This document shows positions 30,285 through 42,065 of a stretch of DNA of 64,000 nucleotides, piece by piece. Source of the stretch: Perca fluviatilis. Its lineage: Eukaryota > Chordata > Actinopteri > Perciformes > Percidae. The notes under the pieces were generated by a model. That model saw only the letters and a program-made list of their open reading frames with translations. It had not been told where the DNA came from and did not search any database. Position 1 is the stretch's first letter, and every line of letters begins with the position of its first letter. The translations under genes were made by a program, and so were the position numbers. Where the stretch lies: NCBI RefSeq assembly GCF_010015445.1, contig NC_053119.1, positions 23,097,883 to 23,161,882 of the forward strand. The letters run 5' to 3'.

Positions 30285-32170
30285 TCCCGCAGCGATGGTC
30301 ACACCTGGTATTAAAGGACAATTAAAGGACCAGGATTCACGTAAATAGCCTAGCCCCCTACATGAGTGGCACCTGCAAATAAGAAAGGGACTCTGTCTTC
30401 CAAAACCCCCTCCCTCTCTTCCATTTGCAATCCCAAATTTTCTCATTGACTTTTGACTACTGAGTAGAGAACAACTTCTACTTGGCGCTGCACTTGGCGC
30501 TGCATTGCTCTGGGCCATGAGGCCACGGAGAGTGGGATTCATGGGATTCATGGGATGGTGTAGAAAGAAGGTAACGGGCCTCTTCCTGTGTTGGCCATGT
30601 TTGGGTCTTTTTTTGTTTGTCTAAATGTAACTTTCTCTTCTACACCAGCATTGTGAGCCCGCAGTCATTCAAGCAGCGACACGCTACATGAATTTATTTC
30701 CCTACATTAGGCTCATAATCACACTCAGATAATGGTAATTTATGTGTGGCCTGTCACTGAGCTGCATTCCTCTACTCCAAATATTATTCCAAAGCTAACT
30801 AACCCAGTAATGAAGTCGTAATGCAATCAACGCACTCAAGTTCCCCAAAGACGCAGAGAAAAACTGAGAGTCCAGCCATGGCAGAGGCAATTCTCAAATC
30901 CTTCTGATTATCCTGGCACCATCCACACCCAGTACACAACAGGGTTATTTCCATAGCCACATTTCCATCTAGCCTAACTGTACTTAGGCTGCGGCGGGTG
31001 TTTGTTAGTAGTGATCGAATAACACGAGGAGGGAAGGGCAGATTATCTGTTGACTTTCCCCTGTGTTAGGGACCAGAAGGCTGGCGTAAAAGAAATTGAA
31101 TTTAAGAAAGGTGTATGGGGTGGGTGGCTAACATGGTGCTGATTCACGCTACATTGAAGTTAATAAAAATAGTCAAACTGTGGTTACAGGGCCTGGTACT
31201 GCATTACAGAAATACAGTCCGAAGTTAGGGCATGGTCTCTTAGCTTGCGCCAAGATTTTCACTGAGAGATTTCATGCGTATATCAATCTCAAACACTTTT
31301 AGCAGCACCACTACTCACTCCACCCTGCTTAATATCCTCTATTACCCTCTTCAGGGGGCTCACACTGCTGTGTGCAATTTGAAATAAATTTGCCCCATTA
31401 AAGCTCTGATTATTTTTTCTCTGCAGAGCTAATTAAGTGCTGAATTCCTGGTAAGGGGAGATTACTCACTGTGAGCGACTAATGAAAAGAAACATGGAAA
31501 ATGTGCAGAATTTAAACAGTAAGCTTTGAGGAGCAGGCTCACTAATTCTGTGTGAAAGGTTTAGAAATATCAGGATACCACTGGGAGCACACGTTTGAAA
31601 TTAAAAGACAATGCTCTCACTTTGTTCCCATTCTCATAGTATTTATCTGAAAGGATGCCAAGGCATGTAGGAAGTAGAAAATAGAAAATAACTCAATTAT
31701 AAAGCTACTGTATGAAAGGCCTCCCATAATTATAGCATGCACATTCCTAAAGAGACGGATGCACACACAAAAGAGGGGTGAACAAGGGAAGGGAGACAGG
31801 CCTTCTCTCTGCACTAGTATATATTTGCATTTTTTTGCAGTGTTAAAAAAAGCTATTTATCTTACATTAAATAAAATGGTTGTATTTTAAAGGCACTCTA
31901 ATTTTGTGACAGACCTTGATACAAATCCGCCTGTCTATTCTCCTGTACAGTTTATAAGAGTTGTAAATAGAAACATTGCCTTATTGTATTTTATTTATTA
32001 TCATGTGGAAAGATCAACCTGGAACATGTGTGCTTGTTGGAGCAATGAGAAACACAGAGAGTAAGGCTCCTGTTGTACAGAGGGATGGAAATGATTGTAA
32101 ATGATATTCACGCACACCCTCTGCACTGTAGTTCTGCTGTAAATAATAAAACTCCATTTCATTATGCTTT
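30285..32170 (+). other. Candidate 3'UTR of the 30,138 exon
   Basis: AT-rich sequence without frames follows the stop codon. Near its end TGTAAATA occurs at 31,962-31,969 and at 32,138-32,145, the latter overlapping the poly(A) signal AATAAA at 32,145-32,150. TGTAAATA is the Pumilio recognition element. Earlier AATAAA signals (for example near 31,383) could give shorter forms. The extent is inferred, not shown. Confidence 0.4.
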
Positions 32171-33611
32171 GTCCTGCTTTCTTGGCTTTGGGGGGATTTG
32201 ATTACCAGCTCATCTATTCCATAATTTGCTTTCGTTGGAGGGTGAAACCTGTCTTATAGTTTTTCAGGGGCCATTTGTTCAAATCTTGAGCCGAGCTGGG
32301 TCATGTTAAACCATGGGCCGGATTTTCCATCCAAATAAAATCTCCTCAACTCCTCATTTCACTAAATTCCTTTCACACTGCAATCACCACAAAGGGGGAA
32401 GAGAAAGAAAAAATAACACTTTCACCACACCTCTTTTGAACTTCAATATTCCATAACCCATTGAGCGAGGCATGCAGAGGAAAAGAGAATACGTCTCATA
32501 TTACCACTCAATTATGTTTGCCTTCAAAGGCCAAAAAATACTGGGGATGTCCCAAGATCAGCACGGTCCAGCGCAGAGAGAGAGAGGAGGGGGGGGAGGC
32601 AGAAGGGAGGGTCGTCCCTGGGGGAGGGGTGGACAGGCCCGGGAGAAAGAGAGAGAAGGAGGAGAGGCAGGAGGCGGACAGCAGGCGCATAAGTGAGCTG
32701 GGGAAGAGAGCAAAGAGGAGAGCAAGGCCATTTTCAATTAGCCAGAGAGACTACATGGGCCGAAGAGCCACAGTTTAACGCTGCCTTTTGTCCCCCTCTG
32801 GTTTCTATCACTGCTGGGGGATTTTGGCAGGGAGAGAGAGAAAGAGAGGGAAGAAAGAGAGACCCCATGGCTAACTCCGTCTGCAGAGGCCGCTCTGTCA
32901 CCCCGTGTTCCTCTTTCATCTCAAGACTAGACTACAGAGAAGAGAGAGACTCCCACTTCAAAAGACAGTTTGATCTCAGAAGTACACAGGAGCACAACCT
33001 AAAAGAGGATCTGAGGATGCAGTTAAAAAGAGAATATAAGGGGCACACTGTCACAGATGCTGGACAGGGAAATCTGGCAATCCCAGAGTCTGTGCGGAGG
33101 AGGAACTTGTGCTAGGTCATAAAACGCTAGACTCTCTGAGCGTTGTTGATCGTCCATTCCGTCTTTGATCCTGCCACCTAAACCACGCTCAGAATAGAAC
33201 AGAACTTCATTATGCTGCTGAAAATAGGCTAGTAGGACATAGAAAACTTATATTGTGGTACTTATGTATCTTATATACAATGAAGAAAATAGTCAGCCGA
33301 CGTAATGCTAAAATACCATTTTAAAAATACGTGACCTTTTAGTATTGCTTGTATTTCATAAGATAAGAATCAAAGCAACATGCATTTCTTTGGAATCCTT
33401 TTGCTGTCACAAATCTATATCTTCCCTCATGTTATAGGGTTCCCCCAACCCCTGAGTCCCTCCATTGTCCTTACCAGTCACTTGTGTACTTCAACTGCCA
33501 ACTATTTTTGCACTGGGCAGGTGGTGTTCAACTACTGTAGCTTATGTAGGCTTGTAGGCTGCAGGCCTATACTTTACTACAAAGAAAAGACTTACATCCT
33601 GAGGTGTTGGT
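32171..33611. other. Non-coding, purine-rich in part
   Basis: A GA-rich tract lies at about 32,570-32,725 and a smaller one at 32,830-32,865. These create open frames with no recognisable product. Confidence 0.4.
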
Positions 33612-35144
33612 AGTATGTAAAAAAAAGAAGTGATAATTAAGTCATAGTATAGAATGTTGAAAAAAGTGATAAAAAAGTCATAGTATAACACATTGGGAAA
33701 AAAAAGTCATAATATAGTATATTGAAAAAGGTGATAAAAAGTTATAGTATAGTATCTCTAAAAAAAGTGATAAAAGTCATAGTATAGTATCCCGATAAAA
33801 GTAATTGTATAGTATGTCGAAAAAAGTTATAGTATACTATACTATGATTATTTAGTATAGTATGGCGAAAAAAGTGATAAAATACATAGTATAGTATGTC
33901 GAAAGATTTATAAAAAAGTCATAGTATAGTATGTCAAAAAATTTATAAAAAAGTCATAGTATAGTATGTCGAAAAAAGAGACAAAAAGTCATAGTGTAGT
34001 ATGTCGAAAAAAGAGACAAAAAGTCATAGTGTAGTATGTCGAAAAAAGAGACAAAAAGTCATAGTGTAGTATGTCGAAAAGAAGTGATGAAAGAGTAATA
34101 GTATAGTATGTCGGAAAAAGGGATAAAATACATAGTATAGTATTTCAAAAAAATATATAAAAAATCATAGTATAGTATAGTATGTTGAAAAAAGTGGTAA
34201 AAGGTCATAGTATAGTACCTCTAAAAAAGTGATAAAAAGTTATGGTATAGTATCCCGATAAAAGTAATTGTATAGTATGTCGAAAAAAGTGGTAAAAGGT
34301 CATAGTATAGTATCTCTAAAAAAGTGATAAAAAGTCATAGTATAGTATTCCGATAAAAGTAATTGTATAGTATGTCGAAAAAAGTGATAAAAAGTCATGG
34401 TATAGCAGGTCTATAAAAGTCATAGTATAGCATGTCGAAAAAAGTGATAAAAAAGTCATAATATAGTATGTCGAAAAAGTTATAAGAAAGTTATAGTATA
34501 GTATGTCGAAAAAAGTCATAGTATAGCATGTCGAAAAAAGTGATAAAAAAGTCATATACTATGTCGAAAAAGTAATAAGAAAGTTATAGTATAGTATGCC
34601 TAAAAAAGTGATGAAAAAGGTATAGTATGGTATGTCGAAAAAAGTGATAAAATACATAGTATAGTATGTCAAAAAAAATTATAAAAAAGTCATAGTATAG
34701 TATGACAAAAAAAGTGATAAAAAGTCATAGTAAAGTATGTCGAAAAAAGGGATAAAATACATAGTATAGTATGTCGAAACAATTTATAAAAAAGTCATAG
34801 TACAGAATGTCGAAAAAAGTCAAAGTATAGTTGTCGAAAAAAGTGATAAAAAGTCATAGTATAGTATTTCGAAAAAATTTATAAAAAAGTCACGGTATAG
34901 TATGTCGACAAAAGTGATAAAGTCATAGTATAGTATGTCAAAAAAAGTGATAAAAAAGTCACAGTATAGGATGTCGAAAAAGTAATAAGAAAGTCATAGT
35001 ATAGTATGTCGAAAAAAAGTGGTAAACAAAAGTCATACTATAGTTTGTCAAAAAAAGTGATTAAAAAGTCATTATATAGTATATTGAAAAAGAGTCATAG
35101 GCACTTTTCATATAGTATGTTGAAAAGTGCATTTATCTCTCCAA

Positions 35145-37705
35145 AACAACCGGCATATTTGACTATTTCATGTAGTACTGTATATTGGACCTCAAAACTT
35201 AATGAATCATAAGATTTGAACAGTCAACTTTCTAACTTCTAGTCACATTCTTATCCCCCTAAGCTACCTGACCTGCCACAAAATTGTAACGTACGTCAAA
35301 AAAAGTCATAATATAGTATGTCGAAAAAAGTTAAAAAGTCAAGGCATGTCGAAAAAAGTCATAGTATAATATGTCGACAAAAATTCATAGTAAAGTATGT
35401 TGAAAAAAGTAATAAAAACTAATTGTATAGTATGTCGAAAAAAAAGAGTCACAGTATAGTATGTTAAAAAGTGCATTTATCTCTCCAAAACAACCAGCTG
35501 GGAAAGACACACAACCTGGAAGACTACCAGTCTCCTACTAATTTTTGGAACACGCAACCCTTTAAAAAATGTAATGAAACATACAACATTCAAACACTGT
35601 CTTCCAGTCATTCTCTTACCACTCTAAGCTTTCCAACCTGGCACAAAAGTTATGTTTTGGGCATATTTGTCTCTTTCACTTAATATATTGGACCTCAAAA
35701 CTTCATGAAACATACAAGATTTGAACGCTGAACATTCTGTTTTCCAATCATGCTCTTATCAACCTAAGCTACCTAACCTGCCAGGAAGGATTATGTTTTC
35801 GGCATATTTGTCTCTTTCATGTAGCATATTGGACCTCAAAACTTGATGAAACACATAAGAGTTGAACACTCAACCTTGTATCTTTCTTTCATTCTCTAAC
35901 CATTTTAAGCTATCTGACCACACACTAAAGTTCTGTTATTGGCATATTTTCTCTTTCACGTGACATACAAGGTTATGTTTTGGGCACATTTGTCTCTTTC
36001 ACATAGTATATTGGACCTCACAACTTACTGAAACATATAAGATTTCAACATTCAATCTTCTATCTTCTAATCATTACCTTATCACCCTACACTATCTGAC
36101 CTGAGCAACAACGTTATGTTTTTGGCATATTTGTCTTGACACAAAATTATCGTAAAAAAGTCATAGTGACGTACGTCAAAAAAAGTCATAGTACAGCATG
36201 TCGGAAGAGTTAAAAAGTCATAGGCATGTCGAAAAAAAATCATAGTATAGTATGTCGAAAGAGTGATAAAAAAGTCATTGAATAGTATGTCGAAAAAAGT
36301 AATTAAAAAGTCATAGTATAGTATGTCGAAAAAAGTGATAAAATACATAATACAGTATGTCGAAAAAATTTATAAAAAAGTCACAGTATAGTATGTTGAA
36401 AAAAGTCATAGTATAGTATGTCGAAAAAAGTGATAAAAAGTCATAGTGCAGTATGTGGACAAAAGTCATAGTATAGTATGTAGAAAAAAGTGATGAAAGA
36501 AAAAAGTGATGAAAGAGTCATAGTATAGGATGTCGAAAAGGTAGCAAGGGTCGCCCGGATAGCTCATTTGGTAGAGCAGTCCCCCATAAATAGAGGTTTA
36601 CTATTCAATACAGCGGTCCTGGGTTCAACTCCAACCTGGGGCCCTTTGCTGCATGTCATTCCCCCTCTCTCTTCCCTATCATTTCTTCAGCTGTCCTGTC
36701 AAAATAAAGCCCCAAAAAATTATCTTTAAGAAAGTCATAGTATAGTATGTTGAAAAAAAGTGGTAAACAAAAGTCATACTATAGCATGTTAAAAAAGAAA
36801 AGTAATTCTTACTGAAAACTTACTGAAACATATAAGATTTGCACACTGAACATTCTGTCTTCCAATCATACTCTTATCACCCTAAGCTGTCTGACCTGAT
36901 AGAAAGGTTTATGTTTTTGGCATATTTCACACTCTTTCATGTAGTATTTTGGACCTAAAAAATTACTGAATCATAGAAAATTTGAACAGTGAACCTACTG
37001 TCTTCAAATCATTCTCTTACCTCCCTAAGCTATCTGACGTGACATAAGATGTTATGTTTTTGGCATATTTGTCTTTTTCACATAGTACAATTGGACCTCA
37101 AAACTTACTGAAACATATGAGATTTCAACACTCAACCTTCTATCTTCCAATCATTCCCTTATCACCAAACGCTATCTGACCTAAGCAGCAAGTTTATGTT
37201 TTTGGCATAATTGTCTCATTCACATAGTATTTTGGACCTCAAAACGTACTGAAAGATGTAAGATTTAAACACTTGACCTTCTGTCTTCCAATCGAACTCT
37301 TATCACCCTGAGCTGACAAGAAGTTAGTGTCATAAAAAGTCATAGTAACGTACGGCAAAAAAGTCATAGTACAGCATGTCGAAAAAAGTTAAAAAGTCAT
37401 AGGCATGTCGAAAAAAGTCATAGTACAGTATATCGAAAAAGTGATAAAAAGTCATAGTATAGTATGTCGAAAAAAGTCAGCATAGCATGTGGAAAAAAAA
37501 TTCATAGTATAGTATGTTGAAAAAAGTAATTCCAATCATTCTCTTACCACCATAAGCTATCTGACCTGACAGAAAAGTTTATGTTTTTGGCATAATTCTC
37601 TCCTTCACATAGTATATTGTACCTCCATACTGAAACATATAAGCTTTGAATACTCAACCTTCTGTCTTTCAATCATTCCCTTAGCACCCTAAGCTATCTG
37701 ACCTG
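35145..37705 (-). repeat. tRNA-like blocks within the satellite (about 11 copies)
   Basis: On the minus strand the long blocks read TAGCTTAGGGTGATAAGAG, which fits a pol III A box. About 35 bases later they read GTGTTCAAATC, which fits a B box. The distance from the first to the last base of this span equals that in a type-1 nuclear tRNA. Copies lie near 35,190-35,270, 35,560-35,640, 35,705-35,785, 35,845-35,925, 36,020-36,105, 36,825-36,900, 36,965-37,045, 37,100-37,180, 37,250-37,315, 37,530-37,585 (partial) and 37,630-37,705. Anticodon and acceptor stems do not pair convincingly, so these are tRNA-related relics rather than tRNA genes. Confidence 0.6.
36553..36728 (+). mobile_element. tRNA-derived SINE
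   Basis: The head reads GCCCGGATAGCTCATTTGGT with an A box (TAGCTCATTTGG) and a B box (GGGTTCAACTCC) near 36,612-36,630. The body has TTTGCTGCATGTCATTCCCC and ends with AAAATAAAGCCCCAAAAAAT. This is the structure of a common percomorph tRNA-derived SINE. It is inserted in the satellite array with core satellite units on both sides. Confidence 0.88.
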
Positions 37706-38050
37706 ACACAAAGTCATTGTCGTAAAAAAGTCATAGTAACGTACGTCAAAAAAAGTCATAGTACAGCATTTTGAAAAATTTAAAAAGTCATAGGCATGTC
37801 AAAGAAAATCATAGTATAGTATGTTGAAAAAAAGTATAAAAAAGTCACAGTATAGTATGTTTGGAGAAGTGATAAAAACGTCATAGAATAGTATGTTGAA
37901 AAAAGTAATTGTATAGTATGTCGAAAAATGTCAGTATAGCATGTCAAAAAAGTCTTAGTATAGTATGTCAAAAAAAGTGGTAAAAAAGTAATTGTATAGC
38001 ATGTCCAAAAAGTGATAAAAAAGTAATTTATATAGTATGAAGAAAAAAGG

Positions 38051-38314
38051 TAACACTTTACTTGAAGGTATCTACATAACACAGTCATGACACATGAACC
38101 CTAACCCTAACTCTAACCCTAACCATAACCATAACCATAACCATAACCATAACCCTAACCCTAACCATAACCATAACTTGTCTTGACAAAAACCAAATGA
38201 CACTTACTAAAAGAAGCGTTATGTCATAAAAGTTTATGATATATTTCATGTTTATGACACGTTCATGACAGTGTCATGTCACTCCTATGTAGATACCTTC
38301 AAGTAAAGTTGTTA
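38051..38314. mobile_element. Inverted-repeat MITE carrying telomere-like repeats
   Basis: The left end TAACACTTTACTTGAAGGTA, continuing to TCTACAT, is matched as an inverted repeat at 38,287-38,314 with one inserted base. The interior at about 38,097-38,175 is a tandem array of CCCTAA and CCATAA units. It has no coding capacity. The telomere-like stretch belongs to the element and is not evidence of a chromosome end. Confidence 0.88.
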
Positions 38315-39007
38315 TTGTTATTGTATACAGTTCATTTTGATAAAAACAGTTCAAGATTGCATATATTTGCTCACTGAATAAAGGTATGGTTATGAATACA
38401 TGATTTGCTGAGAAGCAAATGTTATATGAACAGCGGGCTGTATTTCATGGAGTTAAATTGAGTTGAGAAAATAACTCTCAGCCAATTGCAGCACGATAAA
38501 TGACCTGTCTTCTGTCTCTCTCACACATGCATTCATTGTTTTCTTAAAGACACATATTTTCTTCAGACATGCATCATTGTTTTTCTAATGCATTGACTGC
38601 ATGAGAGCAAAATGTATGAATGTGTGTGTTATTAATGAATATGAGATTGAAAATGTATGGATATGTGTGATAAAATATATAAATATGAGAATAAAAATGT
38701 GTAGGTGTAGGAATAAAAAAATTAATTAATGTGAGAGTGAAAATATATGTAGGTGAGAGGGCCAGAATGAATAATGGTTTGTTTGGCCCCTTAGAAGGAG
38801 ACCAATAATTCATGTTGCATCCCACAAAAAAATGTATAAAACAGCCAAACAGGCTCAGCTGAGAGGCTGTGGCCGGTGAGCGGGTGGTAGTTATCAGGCT
38901 GTGAGGCCGTGCCTGCCCACCATGGGAGCGCTCGGGGGCCACCTGTCTAGAGAGGCCCAGGCATGTAGAGGCCCAGCAGTGCTATATGAAAGCAGATATG
39001 GGTCAAC

Positions 39008-39008
<1 letters not shown>
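38315..39008. other. Non-coding, no gene recognised
   Basis: AT-rich sequence followed by a GC-richer part near 38,860-38,990. No exon could be supported. Confidence 0.4.
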
Positions 39009-39044
<36 letters not shown>

Positions 39045-39075
39045 TGTGTTTTTGTGTGTGTGTGTGTGTGTGTGT
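39009..39075. repeat. (GT)n microsatellite, interrupted
   Basis: Two GT runs separated by TTTTTGTGTTTTT. Confidence 0.95.
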
Positions 39076-41754
39076 GGGAGGGTGTGGACCGCATCAACCA
39101 AGATTGTGACAAACAATGTCAGCAGCAGCTGATGCCAGCCACTCTGTCAGAGTTGTCCCTAAATAGCTGAGGCCAGCAGTTGTTTAGAGGACAGTTGTTG
39201 CCGCTGCTTGCCCTCCCCCACACTTCTTTACCATAGAATATTTGACATTCCCATTTTTGGACTTCAATCAGAAAATAGACCAGTTTATTCTGATTGGCTT
39301 AGTCTGGCTCAAAACCATCATAAAACACCCAATAAAGTAGTAATTTGCTACCAAAAAAGAAACATCAGCTCATACAGAAACTAAAAGGGAGTTAATTGGA
39401 ACAATAATATTCAGTTTGTATTATAGAATTTTTGTTGGCTTATGAAAAAATAATTGACATACTTTTTTATGATTATGGTGTGTAGGCAGTTTGGTATGAA
39501 AGCAGGTAACAAGAGACATGAGACACAGCCATTCACTTTGCGCCTAACACCTCTTAGATGTCAAAATCACTGTTAAGCCTTCTCATTACTTAAGAATTGA
39601 TTTGGTTGCCATGGTTTAAATGCAGCAGTGGTAAAGTTGCTCAACTAAAATAGACCCACATTGGGGCTCTGTTTTCAGGGCCCTCTGCGCCCCCTTATCC
39701 CCGACTCAGAAAACTGGTTTTCTATTCAGCCTTTGACAACAGCAACATATACAGTACGCCCTTCGACCCATTCTCTGTTTGGTCTGAGCAGGGCGACATC
39801 ACCCCATGGGATAATAAATCTACCAGAGGCGAGGAGGTTAGATTGACCCCTCGTGACCTTTGTCCTTACGAGATTTCCCTCAGCCATATGTCTGTGGCTC
39901 ACCATGCCCCATCCCTCTCCGTGACCAGAGGAAAGCTCAGCATCCAAGAGCAACAGCACAAAACTGGCACAGATCAGATCCAAAGATCCGTCTGAGCTGC
40001 TCAGTTTCACATCCTGGGTCCAGCCAGCCCTAGAAACCCCACCCTGGGCTGGCTATGCTAAGTGACACTGCTGCTAATGTGTTGTTAGTGGGCAAAGGAA
40101 AGCTGGGGGCTTCCTATATAGGTCATATTATTGGGGACTTTTCCCCCAGACAGGGAGAGAATTCCCGGCTATAAACTGGAAGGACTTCAGTGGTGCGCTG
40201 GGGTTTGGCCCGCCGAGGCAGAATGTTAGGCATGGTGGACAGCTGCACCACGGAGCTACTGTAAGACAGAAAGGGGGGTGGGCGTGATTTCAAAACAACA
40301 CATAAATGATATACTGTACAAGCTTTGAACGTCAGGCTGGTGTTATGTTTAGATTTGTAAAAGTATTTTGAAATAGAAAAGGGAAGTGAAAACAGCATGA
40401 ACATGGCCTAAGAATTACTAGAAAAACTTGCTGTGCAGTTCTGTGTAATAAGGTTTCACTATTACACACTTCTTATTACACACAATACGAATTCTCGGAA
40501 GTGAATGAAGACTGAGGTTTCAAGGATGATGAGGAGATATGGTCGACACAGATTTCTATCCAACCATCAACCGCTATCAAAATCCAGATCAACCTCTGTC
40601 TCTTCCGTTATTTACAGTAGTCTTTATTAACTGAACAAGTACAGTAATAGGTCTTATGTGTGTAGAAGCAGATCAATCTTTAGATTGAATACCTGCCTCC
40701 TCTTCGTTAAATTTGCACCGCAAGGCAGCTCAAAATCCCCAAACCAGCAACACTGTAATCTGCAGTGAGTGAAAATTGAAAACAGAGTGAAAAATGTAAT
40801 ATTGGGGAGCCAATGGACCACATCCATGGCTGTCCAAAAGAAGAGGTAGGTTTCATATGGTGAAGAGTCTGCTTTTCTCATCAAGCTCTGTGTTGGAGAA
40901 CATGTTCACTCATTCTTACGGCAGGAATCTTTTCAACACCAGAACTGAAGACCCTGCAGCGCAGAGGCCCCACGAGCCTCCTGATGAGGGCAGCAGAAGC
41001 AAGACAAAAAAGGCAAGTTAGAGAGAAGTCAGGGTATATTCATATGAAATGTGGACCAAGTCATTGCTTATGAAAAGTGGAAAGTTGATGCATTTCTGGT
41101 ACCGATCCAAAACAACGCTGAAGACAATTTTCCATTCCGTGTCATTTTAACAGACAGTGTTCCCTTGTCATTGGTTTAGACATTATGGCAGACCGGCTCG
41201 GTGGATGGGATGTAATTTGATGTATACTGTGGTCAGTGTTGTCAGATGTATTTTGACTGACTGGAATTATTGCCAAATACACTACTGCAAATGTTACAAA
41301 AAGTTACATTATGTGGAAAGATATTGCTTTATGTCAAATTAACATCACATCCTAACACACCCATGCGCTGTCATCATCATTTGTGTGGAAAAGCTCTTCT
41401 GCTAGTTTACACACAGTCACTGTACATTATGCATAAAGTTATACCACACATCAAACGATTTCAGAGAAGAGCTACATCTGGTCATTCATTAGTAAAAATT
41501 AATATGTAGGGATATGCAGATATAACAGAGGACATACGTGTGCGTGTAAAGGTCACACACACACAATTTGACTTTCGCTAAAGGGCTGTTTCCAGCACGG
41601 TGAACTGCTATGTATCACCACAGTAACACACACACGCAGACAAAATCCCCCCTGTCAATGAAATGATTAATTAAGTGAGTTCCTCCAACCTTACTGTTCC
41701 TATGAGTGTATGTCGGAGCCTGGCCCTAACAGGTCAAATGGGAATGTATTTGAT
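39076..41754. other. Non-coding, no gene recognised
   Basis: Unique-looking sequence. The 39,660-40,110 part is GC-richer and could be a conserved non-coding element, but no signal in it decides this. Confidence 0.35.
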
Positions 41755-42065
41755 CATTTATTTTAATGTTCAAATGCTCGGTCAATTAATCGTTTAGTCA
41801 GTCAACAAAAACATAATTGACAAAACTAATAATAAAAAATTTGTTATGCAAATAATTTCCAAAGTGCTGTTTCCAGTTTCAGAAATATAAAGATTTTCAG
41901 CTTTTCTCAGTTTTACATAATTTTACATTTAATATTTTTGAGTTTGGGCTGACAAAACAAGCAATAAGAAGATGTTACCTTGGGTTATGGGAACATGAGA
42001 TGTTTTTACTATTATATGAAATTTGACAGATTAAGTGCTTAATTGATTTTTCAAAGAAACACAAC
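41755..42065. mobile_element. Decayed hAT-like element relic
   Basis: Contains GGTCAATTAATCGTTTAGTC, GCTGACAAAACAAGCAATAA and TTAAGTGCTTAATTGATTTT, matching the family of the relics at 9,180, 14,985, 26,976 and 53,865. Confidence 0.5.

Larger units (their letters stand above)
33612..38045. repeat. Composite AT-rich satellite array
   Basis: About 4.4 kb of degenerate tandem repeats. The core unit, about 35 bp, is built from GTCATAGTATAGTATGTCGA followed by AAAAAAGTGATAAAA with many variants. Three exact 35-bp copies start at 33,968, 34,003 and 34,038. A 95-bp higher-order unit is seen from 34,196 to 34,291. From about 35,140 the core alternates with longer blocks containing TTGGACCTCAAAACTTACTG and TAAGCTATCTGACCTGAC. 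Where adjacent, these blocks repeat every 140-143 bp. All frames inside are artefacts. Confidence 0.95.

Noticed and set aside
36553..36625. A functional tRNA gene
   Set aside because: A and B boxes are present but stems do not close, and a SINE body and A-rich tail follow directly.
33612..38045. CRISPR-like array, suggested by regular repeats
   Set aside because: Units are contiguous and degenerate, with no unique spacers of constant length and no cas genes; the genome is a vertebrate.
38097..38175. Interstitial telomere from a chromosome fusion
   Set aside because: The CCCTAA repeats are enclosed by the inverted ends of a MITE, which explains them more simply.
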